Assembly (NCBI RefSeq): GCF_004827385.1
Contig: NZ_SRXN01000014.1
Span: forward strand, 1-64,000
DNA length: 64,000 nt
From: Ensifer sp. MPMI2T
GTDB taxonomy: Bacteria; Pseudomonadota; Alphaproteobacteria; Rhizobiales; Rhizobiaceae
Direction of reading: 5' to 3'
The translations under genes were made by a program, and so were the position numbers. The notes beneath the pieces were generated by a model that was not told the DNA's origin, did no database searches, and saw only the letters and a program-made list of their open reading frames with translations. Within the stretch, counting starts at the first letter, position 1; each line of letters starts with the position of its first letter. Below are positions 8,267 to 16,814 of this stretch, one piece after another.

Positions 8267-9475
8267 ATGAATACCATTTTGCATTTCGTGATGGCGAAGA
8301 TCGTCGCGCTGGCGATGAGTACGGCCGCACTGGCAGACTCGCCGGTATCATCTGGCACCGGATTTGCCGTGACTTCGGACGGCTGGCTGATGACGAATGC
8401 TCATGTCGTCGAAAAGTGCAGTCGTATCGAGGTGAAGGGCAGGGGTGCGGCCTCCGACCCACGGATCGATGCCACCAACGACCTTGCCTTGATCAAGGTA
8501 TCGGTGAGCACCCCGCTGGACCCCCTGATCTTTCGGCGCGCGCCCACCAGGCTCGGAGAAGACATCGTTGCAATCGGATATCCGCTCGCGGATCTGTTGT
8601 CGGATTCCGTAAAAATAACGACGGGCAACGTGAATGCGCTGGCAGGATTGAAGAACGATACCCGATACATCCAGATATCGACACCCATACAGCCGGGAAA
8701 TTCTGGCGGTCCTGTAGTTGATCGTGACGGCTTTTTGCTTGGCGTGACGAGCGCTACGTTCTCGAAGCAAGCGGCGGATGAAATCGGCATCACCGCTCAG
8801 AATGTCAACTTTGCCATAAGGGCTTCGGTCGGCGACCTCTTCATGCAATCACAGGGCATTCAGAACCTAAGCGGCGACAAGGTCGCAGGTCAATCGGAAC
8901 TCTCCACAGCTGATCTCGCCGAAAAGATCACACCTTCGGTCGTTCAGGTCCTGTGTTATGGTGCGTCTCCGCAGCAAACCGCGGTGCAAAGCCAGGAGAC
9001 CGCTGCCAGTCTTCCCAGAATCGCGGCAACCGAGCCATTAATTGATGCAAGCGGCTATGACGCCATCGGCTTCGATTACGCGACCCTCAAGAACGTCGGC
9101 TATCGGGATTGCCGAGCTGCCTGCGAGACCGACCGTCAATGCAAGGCCGTCACATACAATGCCAAGCACCGGTTCTGTTTTCTGAAAGACAACGTAGTCG
9201 CTCTGATCCGGAACGGCGACGCCCTGGCCGCGTATTCGTCGGCGAAAGCCACCGACGTCATCGTGTCCGATTTCACAAGCTATTCCGGGATGGACATCCC
9301 TGGCGGTGACTATAAGCGGATCAGGCAGACGAACTATCTCGAATGTTTCGTGTCCTGCATTGGCGACAACGCCTGCAAGGCCTTCGCTTACGTTTCGAAG
9401 ACGAAAGAGTGCTGGCTGAAAAACATGTTGGGGCGGCCCAAGGCGGTGAAAGGGATTGAGCTGGGCGTTAAGTGA
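8267..9475 (+). CDS. Secreted trypsin-like serine protease with two C-terminal PAN/apple domains
   Basis: 402 residues. Residues 1-23 form a signal peptide (cleavage after 'ALA'). The trypsin/Deg-like fold has the full triad: H46 in 'TNAHVV', D72 in 'NDLALIK', S146 in 'PGNSGGP'. From about residue 265 there are two Cys-patterned PAN/apple modules ('YRDCRAACETDRQCKAVTYN...CFLKDN' and 'YLECFVSCIGDNACKAFAYV...CWLKN'). PAN modules bind proteins or carbohydrates, so a periplasmic or extracellular protease is likely. No PDZ domain is seen, unlike DegP. Single gene with its own ribosome site; substrate unknown. Confidence 0.85.
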   Translation: MNTILHFVMAKIVALAMSTAALADSPVSSGTGFAVTSDGWLMTNAHVVEKCSRIEVKGRGAASDPRIDATNDLALIKVSVSTPLDPLIFRRAPTRLGEDIVAIGYPLADLLSDSVKITTGNVNALAGLKNDTRYIQISTPIQPGNSGGPVVDRDGFLLGVTSATFSKQAADEIGITAQNVNFAIRASVGDLFMQSQGIQNLSGDKVAGQSELSTADLAEKITPSVVQVLCYGASPQQTAVQSQETAASLPRIAATEPLIDASGYDAIGFDYATLKNVGYRDCRAACETDRQCKAVTYNAKHRFCFLKDNVVALIRNGDALAAYSSAKATDVIVSDFTSYSGMDIPGGDYKRIRQTNYLECFVSCIGDNACKAFAYVSKTKECWLKNMLGRPKAVKGIELGVK

Positions 9476-9612
9476 ATCGATCAAACGCGCTCGCGAACCG
9501 GTTCAGCAAGCGGAAGCCTAGGGGCATATTTCTGTAGTCTAATACAATTCGTTGCAGTTGTTGGCGAGATCGATATTCTCTCTAGAGGTGAGGGATCTTA
9601 GGGGATTGGGGC

Positions 9613-10848
9613 ATGCGTATCGGGTTCGCTCTCCTGGCCTTGTTCGCCGCCGTGGCGGTCACATGTTCGAACGCGCGCGCGGCAGTTTCATTTGAAAAGA
9701 TGCTAACCGATACCGGCCAAAGTTTTCTGGTCATCAAAGGCCAATTCGAGTTGTCGGACAGTCCGAATGCATTGGCCATGGCAGTAGCGAGCTCCGGGGC
9801 ACGCGTGATCACCTTCGATAGCGGCGGGGGTAACGTTCGCGCAGCTATGGCCTTTGGGCGAGTGATCAGATTGCTCGGACTTGACACAGTACAAGTGCGT
9901 GCGACTGAGTGTGCCTCAGCATGTGCGCTAGCCTTCATCGGCGGCGTCGCGCGGTCGGCGGAGGCCGGGTCGATCGGCGTACACCAGGCATCTTTCTCAG
10001 GCGATGCCGCCCTCGATGGCCATCAGGCGGTCACAGCCGTGCAAGCAATGACAGCCGAGATCATGGCATACCTTACCGAGATGGGGATTGACCCACAGCT
10101 CCTGCAGTTGAGCCTTTCGATATCAAGCTCCGATATCCGCTACCTCACCGCGGCGGAGATGGCGCAATTTCGGGTAACAACGTCAGGCTCAAGAGCAAAC
10201 AGGCAAGCCGTGCCCACGGTTGAAGCTCAAACTCCTGGCACGCCGCCACCCTCAGCCGCTCTCTCTATGGAGGCTAAGGCGCTTGTGTTCGTTGCGCAGT
10301 ACCACGAGGCTTGGTCCCGCGTGAATTCGCAGGCGATGGCGTTCATGCGTATTGCCTACGCGGACAGCGTGAACTTCTATGGAAAGGAAGTGTCCAGGGA
10401 AGACGTCCTTAAAGAGAAGGCGATCTTTGCTGAACGCTGGCCGAGAAGGGCCTACAGCGTAAGGCATGGTTCCGAACGTGTTGCCTGCGGATCGATTTGC
10501 ACGATCAGCGGGGTTGTCGAGTGGTATGCACATAGTCCTCAGCGAACAAGATCATCGTCTGGAGCAGCAGACTTCTCCCTGATTTGGAACCCGGCAACAA
10601 ATCAGATATTGGCGGAAACAGGCAGAGTGATTTCCGCCGACAAGAAGGCGAAAGATCCGAGTCGGATCATCGCGCAGTGGCAGGACCAGAACGGCGAATG
10701 CCGGGGCGGGGCTGGCAACTCTGACGAGACCTTGCGAGCCTGCGACCGCCGCGAGGCAATCGGCGCGAAGCTTGAGGCGGTTGGATGGTGCTATGGTAGA
10801 GAAGGTGAATACGGCTACCAAATGGCTTGGCACGTCTGTGGCAGGTAG
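9613..10848 (+). CDS. Secreted ClpP-fold (COG3904-like) protein with C-terminal NTF2-like domain
   Basis: 411 residues. Signal peptide 1-24. Residues about 35-190 look like the ClpP/crotonase fold of COG3904: 'ITFDSGGGNV', 'ECASACALAFIGG' with the likely nucleophile S102, then 'GSIGVHQASF' with a candidate catalytic His. Residues about 225-345 ('YHEAWSRVNSQAMAFMRIAYADSVNFYGK...') resemble an NTF2/SnoaL-type domain. Role in the envelope unknown. It follows the protease by 137 bases, same strand, so the two may be co-expressed. Confidence 0.7.
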   Translation: MRIGFALLALFAAVAVTCSNARAAVSFEKMLTDTGQSFLVIKGQFELSDSPNALAMAVASSGARVITFDSGGGNVRAAMAFGRVIRLLGLDTVQVRATECASACALAFIGGVARSAEAGSIGVHQASFSGDAALDGHQAVTAVQAMTAEIMAYLTEMGIDPQLLQLSLSISSSDIRYLTAAEMAQFRVTTSGSRANRQAVPTVEAQTPGTPPPSAALSMEAKALVFVAQYHEAWSRVNSQAMAFMRIAYADSVNFYGKEVSREDVLKEKAIFAERWPRRAYSVRHGSERVACGSICTISGVVEWYAHSPQRTRSSSGAADFSLIWNPATNQILAETGRVISADKKAKDPSRIIAQWQDQNGECRGGAGNSDETLRACDRREAIGAKLEAVGWCYGREGEYGYQMAWHVCGR

Positions 10849-10942
10849 GCGCGACGAGGTGTGAGGCTGAAGGCAGGGCGCCTCTTCGAGACTTTCGATG
10901 ACGCAGCAACGCCAAACATGAAGCACTTGGACGAACTTCACC

Positions 10943-11884
10943 ATGAAGGCATTGACGCCGCAGGCAATCATAGAATGGAAGAAGCGGCGGGGCGCGCCGC
11001 GAAACGCAGTCGAACTTGTCGCCCAGATCAACGAGCTCCGCTCGATTTGGGTCGAGCGTTCTCACACTGATCGGTTCCTAGGCGATTTCATCCTCGTAAG
11101 GCTTGTGACGATCATTGAGGTGTTCATCCGCAGTTCCGTGGCGGAGATGGTGGATTCGGACGTTCCAGAATTCTGTGAGAGAGCAAGGGCGCTTGTGAAG
11201 GATCGTAAGCTCGATTTCATTTTTGTCGACAGCATCGGAAAACAGGAACTCTCGGTCGGCGATATCGTCTCACATGCAATTAGCGTCAGCAGTTTGGACA
11301 GTTTGCTGACGGTCCTCGAGACACTTATTCCCGACCTGGGTAAGGAACTGCCGCTGTCGCATGCCCGCTGGACGGAAGACGCTGCTTCGTTTCCGCTGAA
11401 ACCAATCATCGAAGACTACGGGCAAACCAAGGAGAGGATAAAACGCCTGTTCGAGTCCCGCCACGTCGTGGTGCATGAGATGTCAGCGGAGCCGGCATAC
11501 GCAGACGATGAGCTCATTGGTTTCTGTGAAGCCGCCGCCTCCTTTGTCGAAGCGGCAGACTGGGTAACTGTGAAGCTGATCGAGGGAACCGTTCCGCGGA
11601 CGCAGGATCAAATGACTGCCAACGCTTTGGACGTTCTGAAGGCGGCAGAGGAGGAACTGGAGCAGACTTTCTCGAAGGCTGCATCTATTGCGGCCATCGA
11701 CGGTGATCTGCTCGAGCGGAGTCAGGCGGCCTGGCGTGCGTTCGCCGAGTGCGATGCCGAATTGCACGCTTCGCGAGTCGAAGGCGGGACAATGCACTCG
11801 ATGCTATTCGCATCAAGGATGGAACAACTGACAGCAGATCGCATCGACGATCTGGTGGACTTGATTGAACAACGGGATCGATAG
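10943..11884 (+). CDS. HEPN-like domain protein with LprI-like C-terminus
   Basis: 313 residues, no signal peptide. The helical N-terminal part ends in 'ESRHVVVHEM' with R173-x4-H178, the RX4-6H active-site motif of HEPN ribonucleases (MAE_28990/RiboL-PSP type). Residues about 245-310 ('LERSQAAWRAFAECDAEL...EGGTMHSMLFASRMEQLTADR') match the LprI/DUF1311 lysozyme-inhibitor domain, normally periplasmic. The ribosome site is weak. The combination suggests a stress or defence protein, but that is inference. Confidence 0.68.
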   Translation: MKALTPQAIIEWKKRRGAPRNAVELVAQINELRSIWVERSHTDRFLGDFILVRLVTIIEVFIRSSVAEMVDSDVPEFCERARALVKDRKLDFIFVDSIGKQELSVGDIVSHAISVSSLDSLLTVLETLIPDLGKELPLSHARWTEDAASFPLKPIIEDYGQTKERIKRLFESRHVVVHEMSAEPAYADDELIGFCEAAASFVEAADWVTVKLIEGTVPRTQDQMTANALDVLKAAEEELEQTFSKAASIAAIDGDLLERSQAAWRAFAECDAELHASRVEGGTMHSMLFASRMEQLTADRIDDLVDLIEQRDR

Positions 11885-11949
11885 GAGTTCGGAGGCGCCC
11901 GCCGATTCTTGCCGCTAACCCGCGTCCAAGGGGATTGGAGATAGTCAGC

Positions 11950-12327
11950 TCATTTCCTGAGATAGCTCTTCGATCCGTCGTCCGTGAGGCAGAAATGCCC
12001 ACCTCGGGGGCCGATGCAGTAGGTGCCGCTATCGCAAGAGCAGCTTCCGGACGTGGTAGGAGTCATCTCCGCTGAGGTCGAGCCCATCAGCGAGACACCG
12101 CCCATGTAGGTCTGGCAGTCTTTCTTGCTCCCACTCACTGACCCGTCATTGCAGATGAACGTCGACCCTTGGCAATGGTTGATTCCTCCCTTCTTCCCAC
12201 TGCACGGCTCATTTGCTGCCGCTACGGAGCCAAAAAGCATCGCGGATCCAATCGCAACTGCGGTGGAAAACAGCACGTACGACGATCGGGTTTGCGCTCC
12301 CGCCTTAAAGCAACAGCAAATTGACAT
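11950..12327 (-). CDS. Small Cys-rich secreted protein of unknown function
   Basis: 125 residues from the ATG at 12327 (a longer frame runs to 12522 without support). An N-terminal hydrophobic segment ending 'GSVAAANEP' is a likely signal peptide. The mature part carries regularly spaced cysteines ('NEPCSGKKGGINHCQGSTFICNDG', 'CSCDSGTYCIGPRGGHFCL'), suggesting a disulphide-rich fold. The 'CSGKKGGI.HC.GSTFIC.DGS' pattern recurs in uncharacterised proteobacterial proteins as far as I recall. No function assigned. Confidence 0.55.
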   Translation of the reverse strand: MSICCCFKAGAQTRSSYVLFSTAVAIGSAMLFGSVAAANEPCSGKKGGINHCQGSTFICNDGSVSGSKKDCQTYMGGVSLMGSTSAEMTPTTSGSCSCDSGTYCIGPRGGHFCLTDDGSKSYLRK

Positions 12328-12534
12328 CTTCCGAAACGCCCCGATCCAGCCACTCGCACCCAAAATTGCAGGCGCGCATACCAATCTCTGATAGTTTCTC
12401 CCTGCATTAGGTAAAGATTTCGAGAGTGTCGCAAACACTCTCTCACCGTTCTCTCCTCGGAACTCGCTACTTCGCGACTGCGCTACGGTTTTAAAGCAAG
12501 CCGTTACAGCTTCCGTACACATTAGGATCGTATA

Positions 12535-12699
12535 ATGTATCGACTGGAACGAGCTCTCGGAGGCAGAGATGGGTCGCGCACGGCCGCGCCGCTCTATGCT
12601 TTCGATTACGATTTCAACGACGATCTCCTGACCAGTGTGTGGTTCTGGGTAGAGCTTGATTGCGCCCCTCTCGGAGCGGATAAGAGCGGGAAGCCATAG
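12535..12699 (+). CDS. Possible 54-residue protein upstream of dtd
   Basis: An ATG-started frame ends two bases before the dtd ribosome site (GGGAGGA). It has a balanced composition with 'YAFDYDFNDDLL' and 'VWFWVEL', but only a weak AGGA upstream. No family recognised. It may be a real small protein or a chance frame in the dtd leader. Confidence 0.25.
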   Translation: MYRLERALGGRDGSRTAAPLYAFDYDFNDDLLTSVWFWVELDCAPLGADKSGKP

Positions 12700-12714
12700 G
12701 GAGGAATCGTTGCC

Positions 12715-13128
12715 ATGAGAGCACTTATTCAGCGCGTTTCATCTGCGCGTGCCACCGTCAACGATGCGGTGACGGGGGAGATCGGCAATGGCCTGGTGGT
12801 CTTCGTGTGTGCGATGAAGGGCGACACTGAAAAGGAAAGCGAATGGCTGGCGCACAAGATCGTCAACCTGCGCATCTTCAGGGGCGATGCGGATCGCATG
12901 AACCGTTCGCTTGTCGACGTGGGCGGCTCAGCTCTCATCGTCAGCCAGTTCACATTGGCCGCCGAGACGAAAGGCAACCGACCGGGCTTTTCTACAGCTG
13001 CGCCGCCGGACGAGGGCAAACGCCTATATGAGAATTTCTCCGCCAATGTCTCGACCCTTGGCGTTGCCGTTGCGAATGGCGTCTTCGGCGCGGACATGTG
13101 GGTGGAATTGGCCACGACGGTCCTGTAA
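12715..13128 (+). CDS. dtd: D-aminoacyl-tRNA deacylase, C-terminus frameshifted
   Basis: 137 residues as read. Clear DTD: 'MRALIQRVSSARATV', 'SQFTLAAETKGNRPGF', 'GVFGADMWVEL'. DTD removes D-amino acids from tRNA as a homodimer. It should end with '(A)NDGPVT..', whose Gly-cisPro is essential for substrate selection, but here reads 'ELATTVL' stop. Inserting one A after GCC at 13111-13113 (GCCACGACGG to GCCAACGACGG) restores ...ELANDGPVTIWLDTTSG and a stop at 13155-13157. So the gene has a one-base deletion, or the sequence has an error. Strong GGGAGGA ribosome site. Stand-alone gene. Confidence 0.92.
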   Translation: MRALIQRVSSARATVNDAVTGEIGNGLVVFVCAMKGDTEKESEWLAHKIVNLRIFRGDADRMNRSLVDVGGSALIVSQFTLAAETKGNRPGFSTAAPPDEGKRLYENFSANVSTLGVAVANGVFGADMWVELATTVL

Positions 13129-13157
13129 CGATCTGGCTGGACACGACGTCTGGTTAA

Positions 13158-13450
13158 CCGGTCATCCGGTCTCGACAGCTCGCGTACCTCAAGATCGGGC
13201 TCGGTGTCGCCTGGAACAAGGAGGACCGACAGCGGCAGTGACGACATCACGCCCAGCAGGGGCCGCGGTTCGATCCCCTTCAAGAGCTCCAACTCCGGCT
13301 GTTCGAAAGCAGGTAGGGCATCAAGTCCACGGCTCACCCGGCGCACTATGCCTGACACTAAGGGCTTTCACTAATAGACTTTCTGACCTATCTTAAACGT
13401 GGAATAAGCGCTTTGTCTGCTAATAATAGGTCACCGGCACACCTTTGAAT
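13158..13450. other. dtd to HxlR intergenic region
   Basis: No supported gene. It holds one copy of the island's 19-bp motif at 13365-13383, about 70 bases upstream of the regulator start, consistent with autoregulation. Confidence 0.45.
13365..13383 (+). promoter_or_regulatory. Repeated 19-bp motif, copy 1
   Basis: CTTTCACTAATAGACTTTC matches the island consensus CTTGCATTATTAGACTTWA at 15 of 19 positions. It lies upstream of the double-HxlR regulator. Candidate operator. Confidence 0.5.
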
Positions 13451-14431
13451 ATGTTGAATAAAGACACCTTGAACCCTGCGTCCCACGTTGCGACTTCGAA
13501 GCCGATACCGCTCCAGCGGCAGTCATCAGTTCGGCGCACGATGGAGATCGTTCTCGATACGTGGAACTTCCTCATTCTTCGCGAAGCGTATTTCGGAGTC
13601 CGCCGGTTCGACAAGTTCCAGCAGAGACTGGGCATTCCCCGGCAAACCTTGTCGTCGCGCCTGTCCGCACTTGTCGCAAACGAGATCATGAGCGTGGGAC
13701 GGCGGCCCAACGAGCCGGGGCAACAGTATTTCCTGACCGAACGAGGAAAGGATCTCTTTCCGACCATGCTGTCGTTGATGGAGTTCGGCGACAAATGGTT
13801 GACGGGCGGCGAGGAACCGCCCCTGCAACTGATCCACAAGAGCTGCGGCTGCGCATGCCATCCGGTGACTGTATGCAGCGAGTGCCTGGAGCCGTTCACG
13901 GCACGAGAGGTTGCTCCCCGAGATGGGCCTGGCGCAGGCTACGCTCCGGTCGATACGCGTCCGACGTCGCGCCGGAGTTCCGATCCCACGCTTCTGGAGC
14001 GGGTGCGGCCATGCTCCGTCGCACGGACGCTCGGGATCATCGGCGACAGATGGAGCTTCCTGATCCTGCGGGAAGGCTGGTTTGGTGTCCGCCGCTTCGA
14101 GGAGATGCGGGAGAACCTTGGCATCGCCACGAACATCCTTGCCGATCGTCTCGCGCGCCTAGTGCAGGCGGAGGTGTTTCGCAAGGTTCCCTATGGTTCA
14201 AGCGAACGGTTCGAGTATCGCTTCACCGAAATGGGGCTCGATCTCTACAAGCCGATGCTGGTGATGATGGCCTGGGGAGACCGCTGGCTTGCGGAGGGCA
14301 AACCTCCGATGCGTCTGCGACACAAGACCTGCGGGCAGGACTTTTCGGCGATTGTCGTTTGCTCCGAATGCAGGAAGCAGATCACGGTGAAGGATACGGA
14401 CTACATTCTGCGTTATCCGTTCAATCTGTGA
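13451..14431 (+). CDS. Transcriptional regulator with two fused HxlR domains
   Basis: 326 residues from ATG 13451 (TTG 13445 is possible). Two complete HxlR/MarR-type winged helices: about 18-115 ('MEIVLDTWNFLILREAYFGVRRFDKFQQRLGIPRQTLSSRL') and about 190-285 ('LGIIGDRWSFLILREGWFGVRRFEEMRENLGIATNILADRL'). Each is followed by a Cys motif ('CGCACHPVTVCSEC' and 'CGQDFSAIVVCSEC') that may bind metal. HxlR proteins normally act as dimers of single domains; this one would be a covalent pseudo-dimer. It converges with, and overlaps by 11 bases, the end of the molybdenum hydroxylase gene. It probably controls the island; effector unknown. Confidence 0.88.
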   Translation: MLNKDTLNPASHVATSKPIPLQRQSSVRRTMEIVLDTWNFLILREAYFGVRRFDKFQQRLGIPRQTLSSRLSALVANEIMSVGRRPNEPGQQYFLTERGKDLFPTMLSLMEFGDKWLTGGEEPPLQLIHKSCGCACHPVTVCSECLEPFTAREVAPRDGPGAGYAPVDTRPTSRRSSDPTLLERVRPCSVARTLGIIGDRWSFLILREGWFGVRRFEEMRENLGIATNILADRLARLVQAEVFRKVPYGSSERFEYRFTEMGLDLYKPMLVMMAWGDRWLAEGKPPMRLRHKTCGQDFSAIVVCSECRKQITVKDTDYILRYPFNL

Positions 14432-16814
14432 CGGCAGCGGCCGGATCGCGGCGCGCCTGCAGCATCCGGAATATCCGATCCGGTGTGACGGGAAGTGTTT
14501 CCACCGAGACGCCGAGGTGGGAAAGCGCGTCGGACACGGCGTTTGCGATCGTCGCCGGCGCGCCGATCGTGCCCCCTTCGCCCATGCCGCGGAACCCGCC
14601 TACATTGTTGGGCAAATCCGCCTCAATATGCACGATGCCGATATCGGGCACATTGGTCGCCACCGGAACGAGGTAGTCCGCAAGGCTTGCCGCGACGGCC
14701 TGGCCCTGCTCGTCGTGCACGATCTCCTCCAGAAGAGCCGCGCCAATGCCCTGCGCCACCGCGCCCTGCACCTGGCCATCGACGATCATAGGATTGATGA
14801 TCTTGCCGCAATCCTCAGCCACCACGTAACGCAGGACCTTGACGCCGTAGGTCTCGGGGTCGACCTCGACCATGCCGAGATGGGTGGATGAACAGGCGGT
14901 CCCGAGATAGGGATCATAGGTCTCCGATGCGGCAAGATCCTCGCGCTGATCGCGCGGAATGCGCCCCATCTGCGAATAGACGGCCGATGCGATCTCCTTG
15001 AGCGTCATCGTGCGGTTCGAGTTCCGGCTGGTGACGGTGCCGTCATGCATGTCGAGGTCATCGATGCTCTGCTCCATCAAATAGGCGGCCGCGCGCAACA
15101 CCTTGCTCTTGACGACGCGTGCGGCAAGGGTTGCCGCGCCACCGCCGAGGACGGCCGAGCGGCTGGCATAGGTGCCGCTGGACATCGGCACCAGAGCGCT
15201 GTCGCCATGCTTGACCTCGATATCCTCGAGCTTGCAGCCGAGTTCGTCGACAATCACCTGGGCAAGCGTGGTCTCAAGACCCTGTCCGTGCGAGGCGATG
15301 CCGAAGGCGGCGGTAATCGTACCCGTCGCATCGATCTCGATTTTCGAGGTTTCCGTGCCGGTGTTGATGGGCATGCCGGGAGCGACGGAGATGCGCGAGC
15401 CGATGCCGGTCAGTTCCGCATAGCTTGCAAGGCCGATACCGACCCAGCGTCCATTCCGCCGCGCTTCATCCCTTTCGAGCAGGAGGTTGGGATAATCGAC
15501 ATGCGCGCAGGCGCCTGCCAGGCATTCCTGAAACGCCGACTTGTCCCAGATGATCCCAGAGGCGGTCCGATAGGGGAACTCATCGGCGTTGACGAGGTTC
15601 TTGCGGCGAAACGCGACCGGGTCCATGCCCAGCTTGCCCGCCGCCATTTCGATCAAGCGTTCCATCGCGAATGTCGAGGATGGCCGGCCGACGCCGCGAT
15701 AGGGTCCGGTAGGCGGCTTGGGGGTGAGAACACCTCGGATACGGCCCCGGTAATGCTCCATCCTGTAAGGGCCGGGCAGGAAACTCACCACCTGCACGGT
15801 TTCGAGGGCAGCGGTCCAGGGATAGATCGAATAGGCGCCGACATCGCCGATGACGTCGGCCCTGAGCCCGATCAGCATCCCGTCCTCCGTGACGGCGAGC
15901 TCGGCTTCTATCAATTCATCGAACGCCTGGCTCGTCGCAGACAGGTCTTCCAGGCGATCGCTGATGAACTTCACCGGGCGCTTGAGCTTGCGAGCAAGGG
16001 CGCAGACAAGGATTTCCTCTCCATACAATGACCCCTTCCCGCCAAAACTGCCGCCAACATCCGGCGCGACGACCCGCAGGCGCGTGCCGGGCAAGTCGAG
16101 GCATCCAGACAGGACATCCCGGATGACGCCGGGGATGTTCGACGAGGTGTAAAGCGTCAGCGCCTGCTTTCGCGCATCCCATTCGGCAAGGTAGGATCGG
16201 TTTTCCATCGCGACGGCCGTCTTTCGCGTCATCCGGAACCGGCCCTTGACGGTCACCGCGGCGCTCTCGAATGCGGCATCGACGTCGCCGCGCTTGAATT
16301 CCCGCCGGATGATCGTGTTCGTGCCGGCTTCCTCGTGGAGCAGCGGGGCGTCGTCCTTCACCGCGTCGACCTGCCGGATCGCGAAGGGTAAGGGTTCGTA
16401 GTCAATGGTGATATGCTCCAGCGCGTCCTCGGCGGCGTAGCGGCTTTCCGCGACGACGGCGACGACGGGTTCGCCGACATAGCGCACCTTGTTGCGCGCC
16501 AGTGGCCAGATGGGCGTGGCGTAATAGTCGGGCATGCGGGAGGTGGGGATCGCCGGCCTGACCTCGTTTTCCAGATCCGTCGCGTCGTAGATGGCGATGA
16601 CCCCGGGAACGGAGAATGCCTCGCCGACATCGATGTTGAGGATGCGGGCATGCGGCTGGTCGGAGCGGCGCAGCGCGACATGCAGCATTCCGGCCGGCGC
16701 CATGTCATCGACATATTGGCCCACACCTGCAAGCAGCCGCGGGTCTTCGGTGCGCTTCACCCGTTTGCCGACAAGCTTGGGGCGGAGTTCGACGGAATGG
16801 TCGTGCAGGCTCAT
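14421..16814 (-). CDS. Molybdenum hydroxylase large subunit (CoxL/xanthine dehydrogenase family)
   Basis: 797 residues from the ATG overlapping the upstream stop (ATGA). Aldehyde oxidase/xanthine dehydrogenase a/b hammerhead at the N-terminus ('GVGQYVDDMAPAGMLHVALRRSDQPHARI') and molybdopterin-binding region after. The active-site loop reads 'GPYRGVGRP' (about 369-377), not the AYRCSFR of true form I CO dehydrogenase. The catalytic Glu is E746 in 'GMGEGGTIGAP'. So it is a hydroxylase of an organic (perhaps N-heterocyclic or CoA-linked) substrate, not a CO oxidiser. Last gene of a four-gene operon with CoxM, CoxS and an MBL-fold hydrolase. Confidence 0.88.
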   Translation of the reverse strand: MSLHDHSVELRPKLVGKRVKRTEDPRLLAGVGQYVDDMAPAGMLHVALRRSDQPHARILNIDVGEAFSVPGVIAIYDATDLENEVRPAIPTSRMPDYYATPIWPLARNKVRYVGEPVVAVVAESRYAAEDALEHITIDYEPLPFAIRQVDAVKDDAPLLHEEAGTNTIIRREFKRGDVDAAFESAAVTVKGRFRMTRKTAVAMENRSYLAEWDARKQALTLYTSSNIPGVIRDVLSGCLDLPGTRLRVVAPDVGGSFGGKGSLYGEEILVCALARKLKRPVKFISDRLEDLSATSQAFDELIEAELAVTEDGMLIGLRADVIGDVGAYSIYPWTAALETVQVVSFLPGPYRMEHYRGRIRGVLTPKPPTGPYRGVGRPSSTFAMERLIEMAAGKLGMDPVAFRRKNLVNADEFPYRTASGIIWDKSAFQECLAGACAHVDYPNLLLERDEARRNGRWVGIGLASYAELTGIGSRISVAPGMPINTGTETSKIEIDATGTITAAFGIASHGQGLETTLAQVIVDELGCKLEDIEVKHGDSALVPMSSGTYASRSAVLGGGAATLAARVVKSKVLRAAAYLMEQSIDDLDMHDGTVTSRNSNRTMTLKEIASAVYSQMGRIPRDQREDLAASETYDPYLGTACSSTHLGMVEVDPETYGVKVLRYVVAEDCGKIINPMIVDGQVQGAVAQGIGAALLEEIVHDEQGQAVAASLADYLVPVATNVPDIGIVHIEADLPNNVGGFRGMGEGGTIGAPATIANAVSDALSHLGVSVETLPVTPDRIFRMLQARRDPAAAVTD

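Noticed and set aside
13269-13290. tRNA-like T-arm (GGTTCGATCC)
   Set aside because: The five bases on each side do not pair and no acceptor, D or anticodon arms could be found.
12729-13358. 209-codon minus-strand frame across dtd
   Set aside because: It mirrors dtd codons, has no family features or ribosome site, and dtd is unmistakable.
14421-16814. Form I aerobic CO dehydrogenase (CoxL)
   Set aside because: The active-site loop reads PYRGVGR instead of AYRCSFR, so CO oxidation is not supported.
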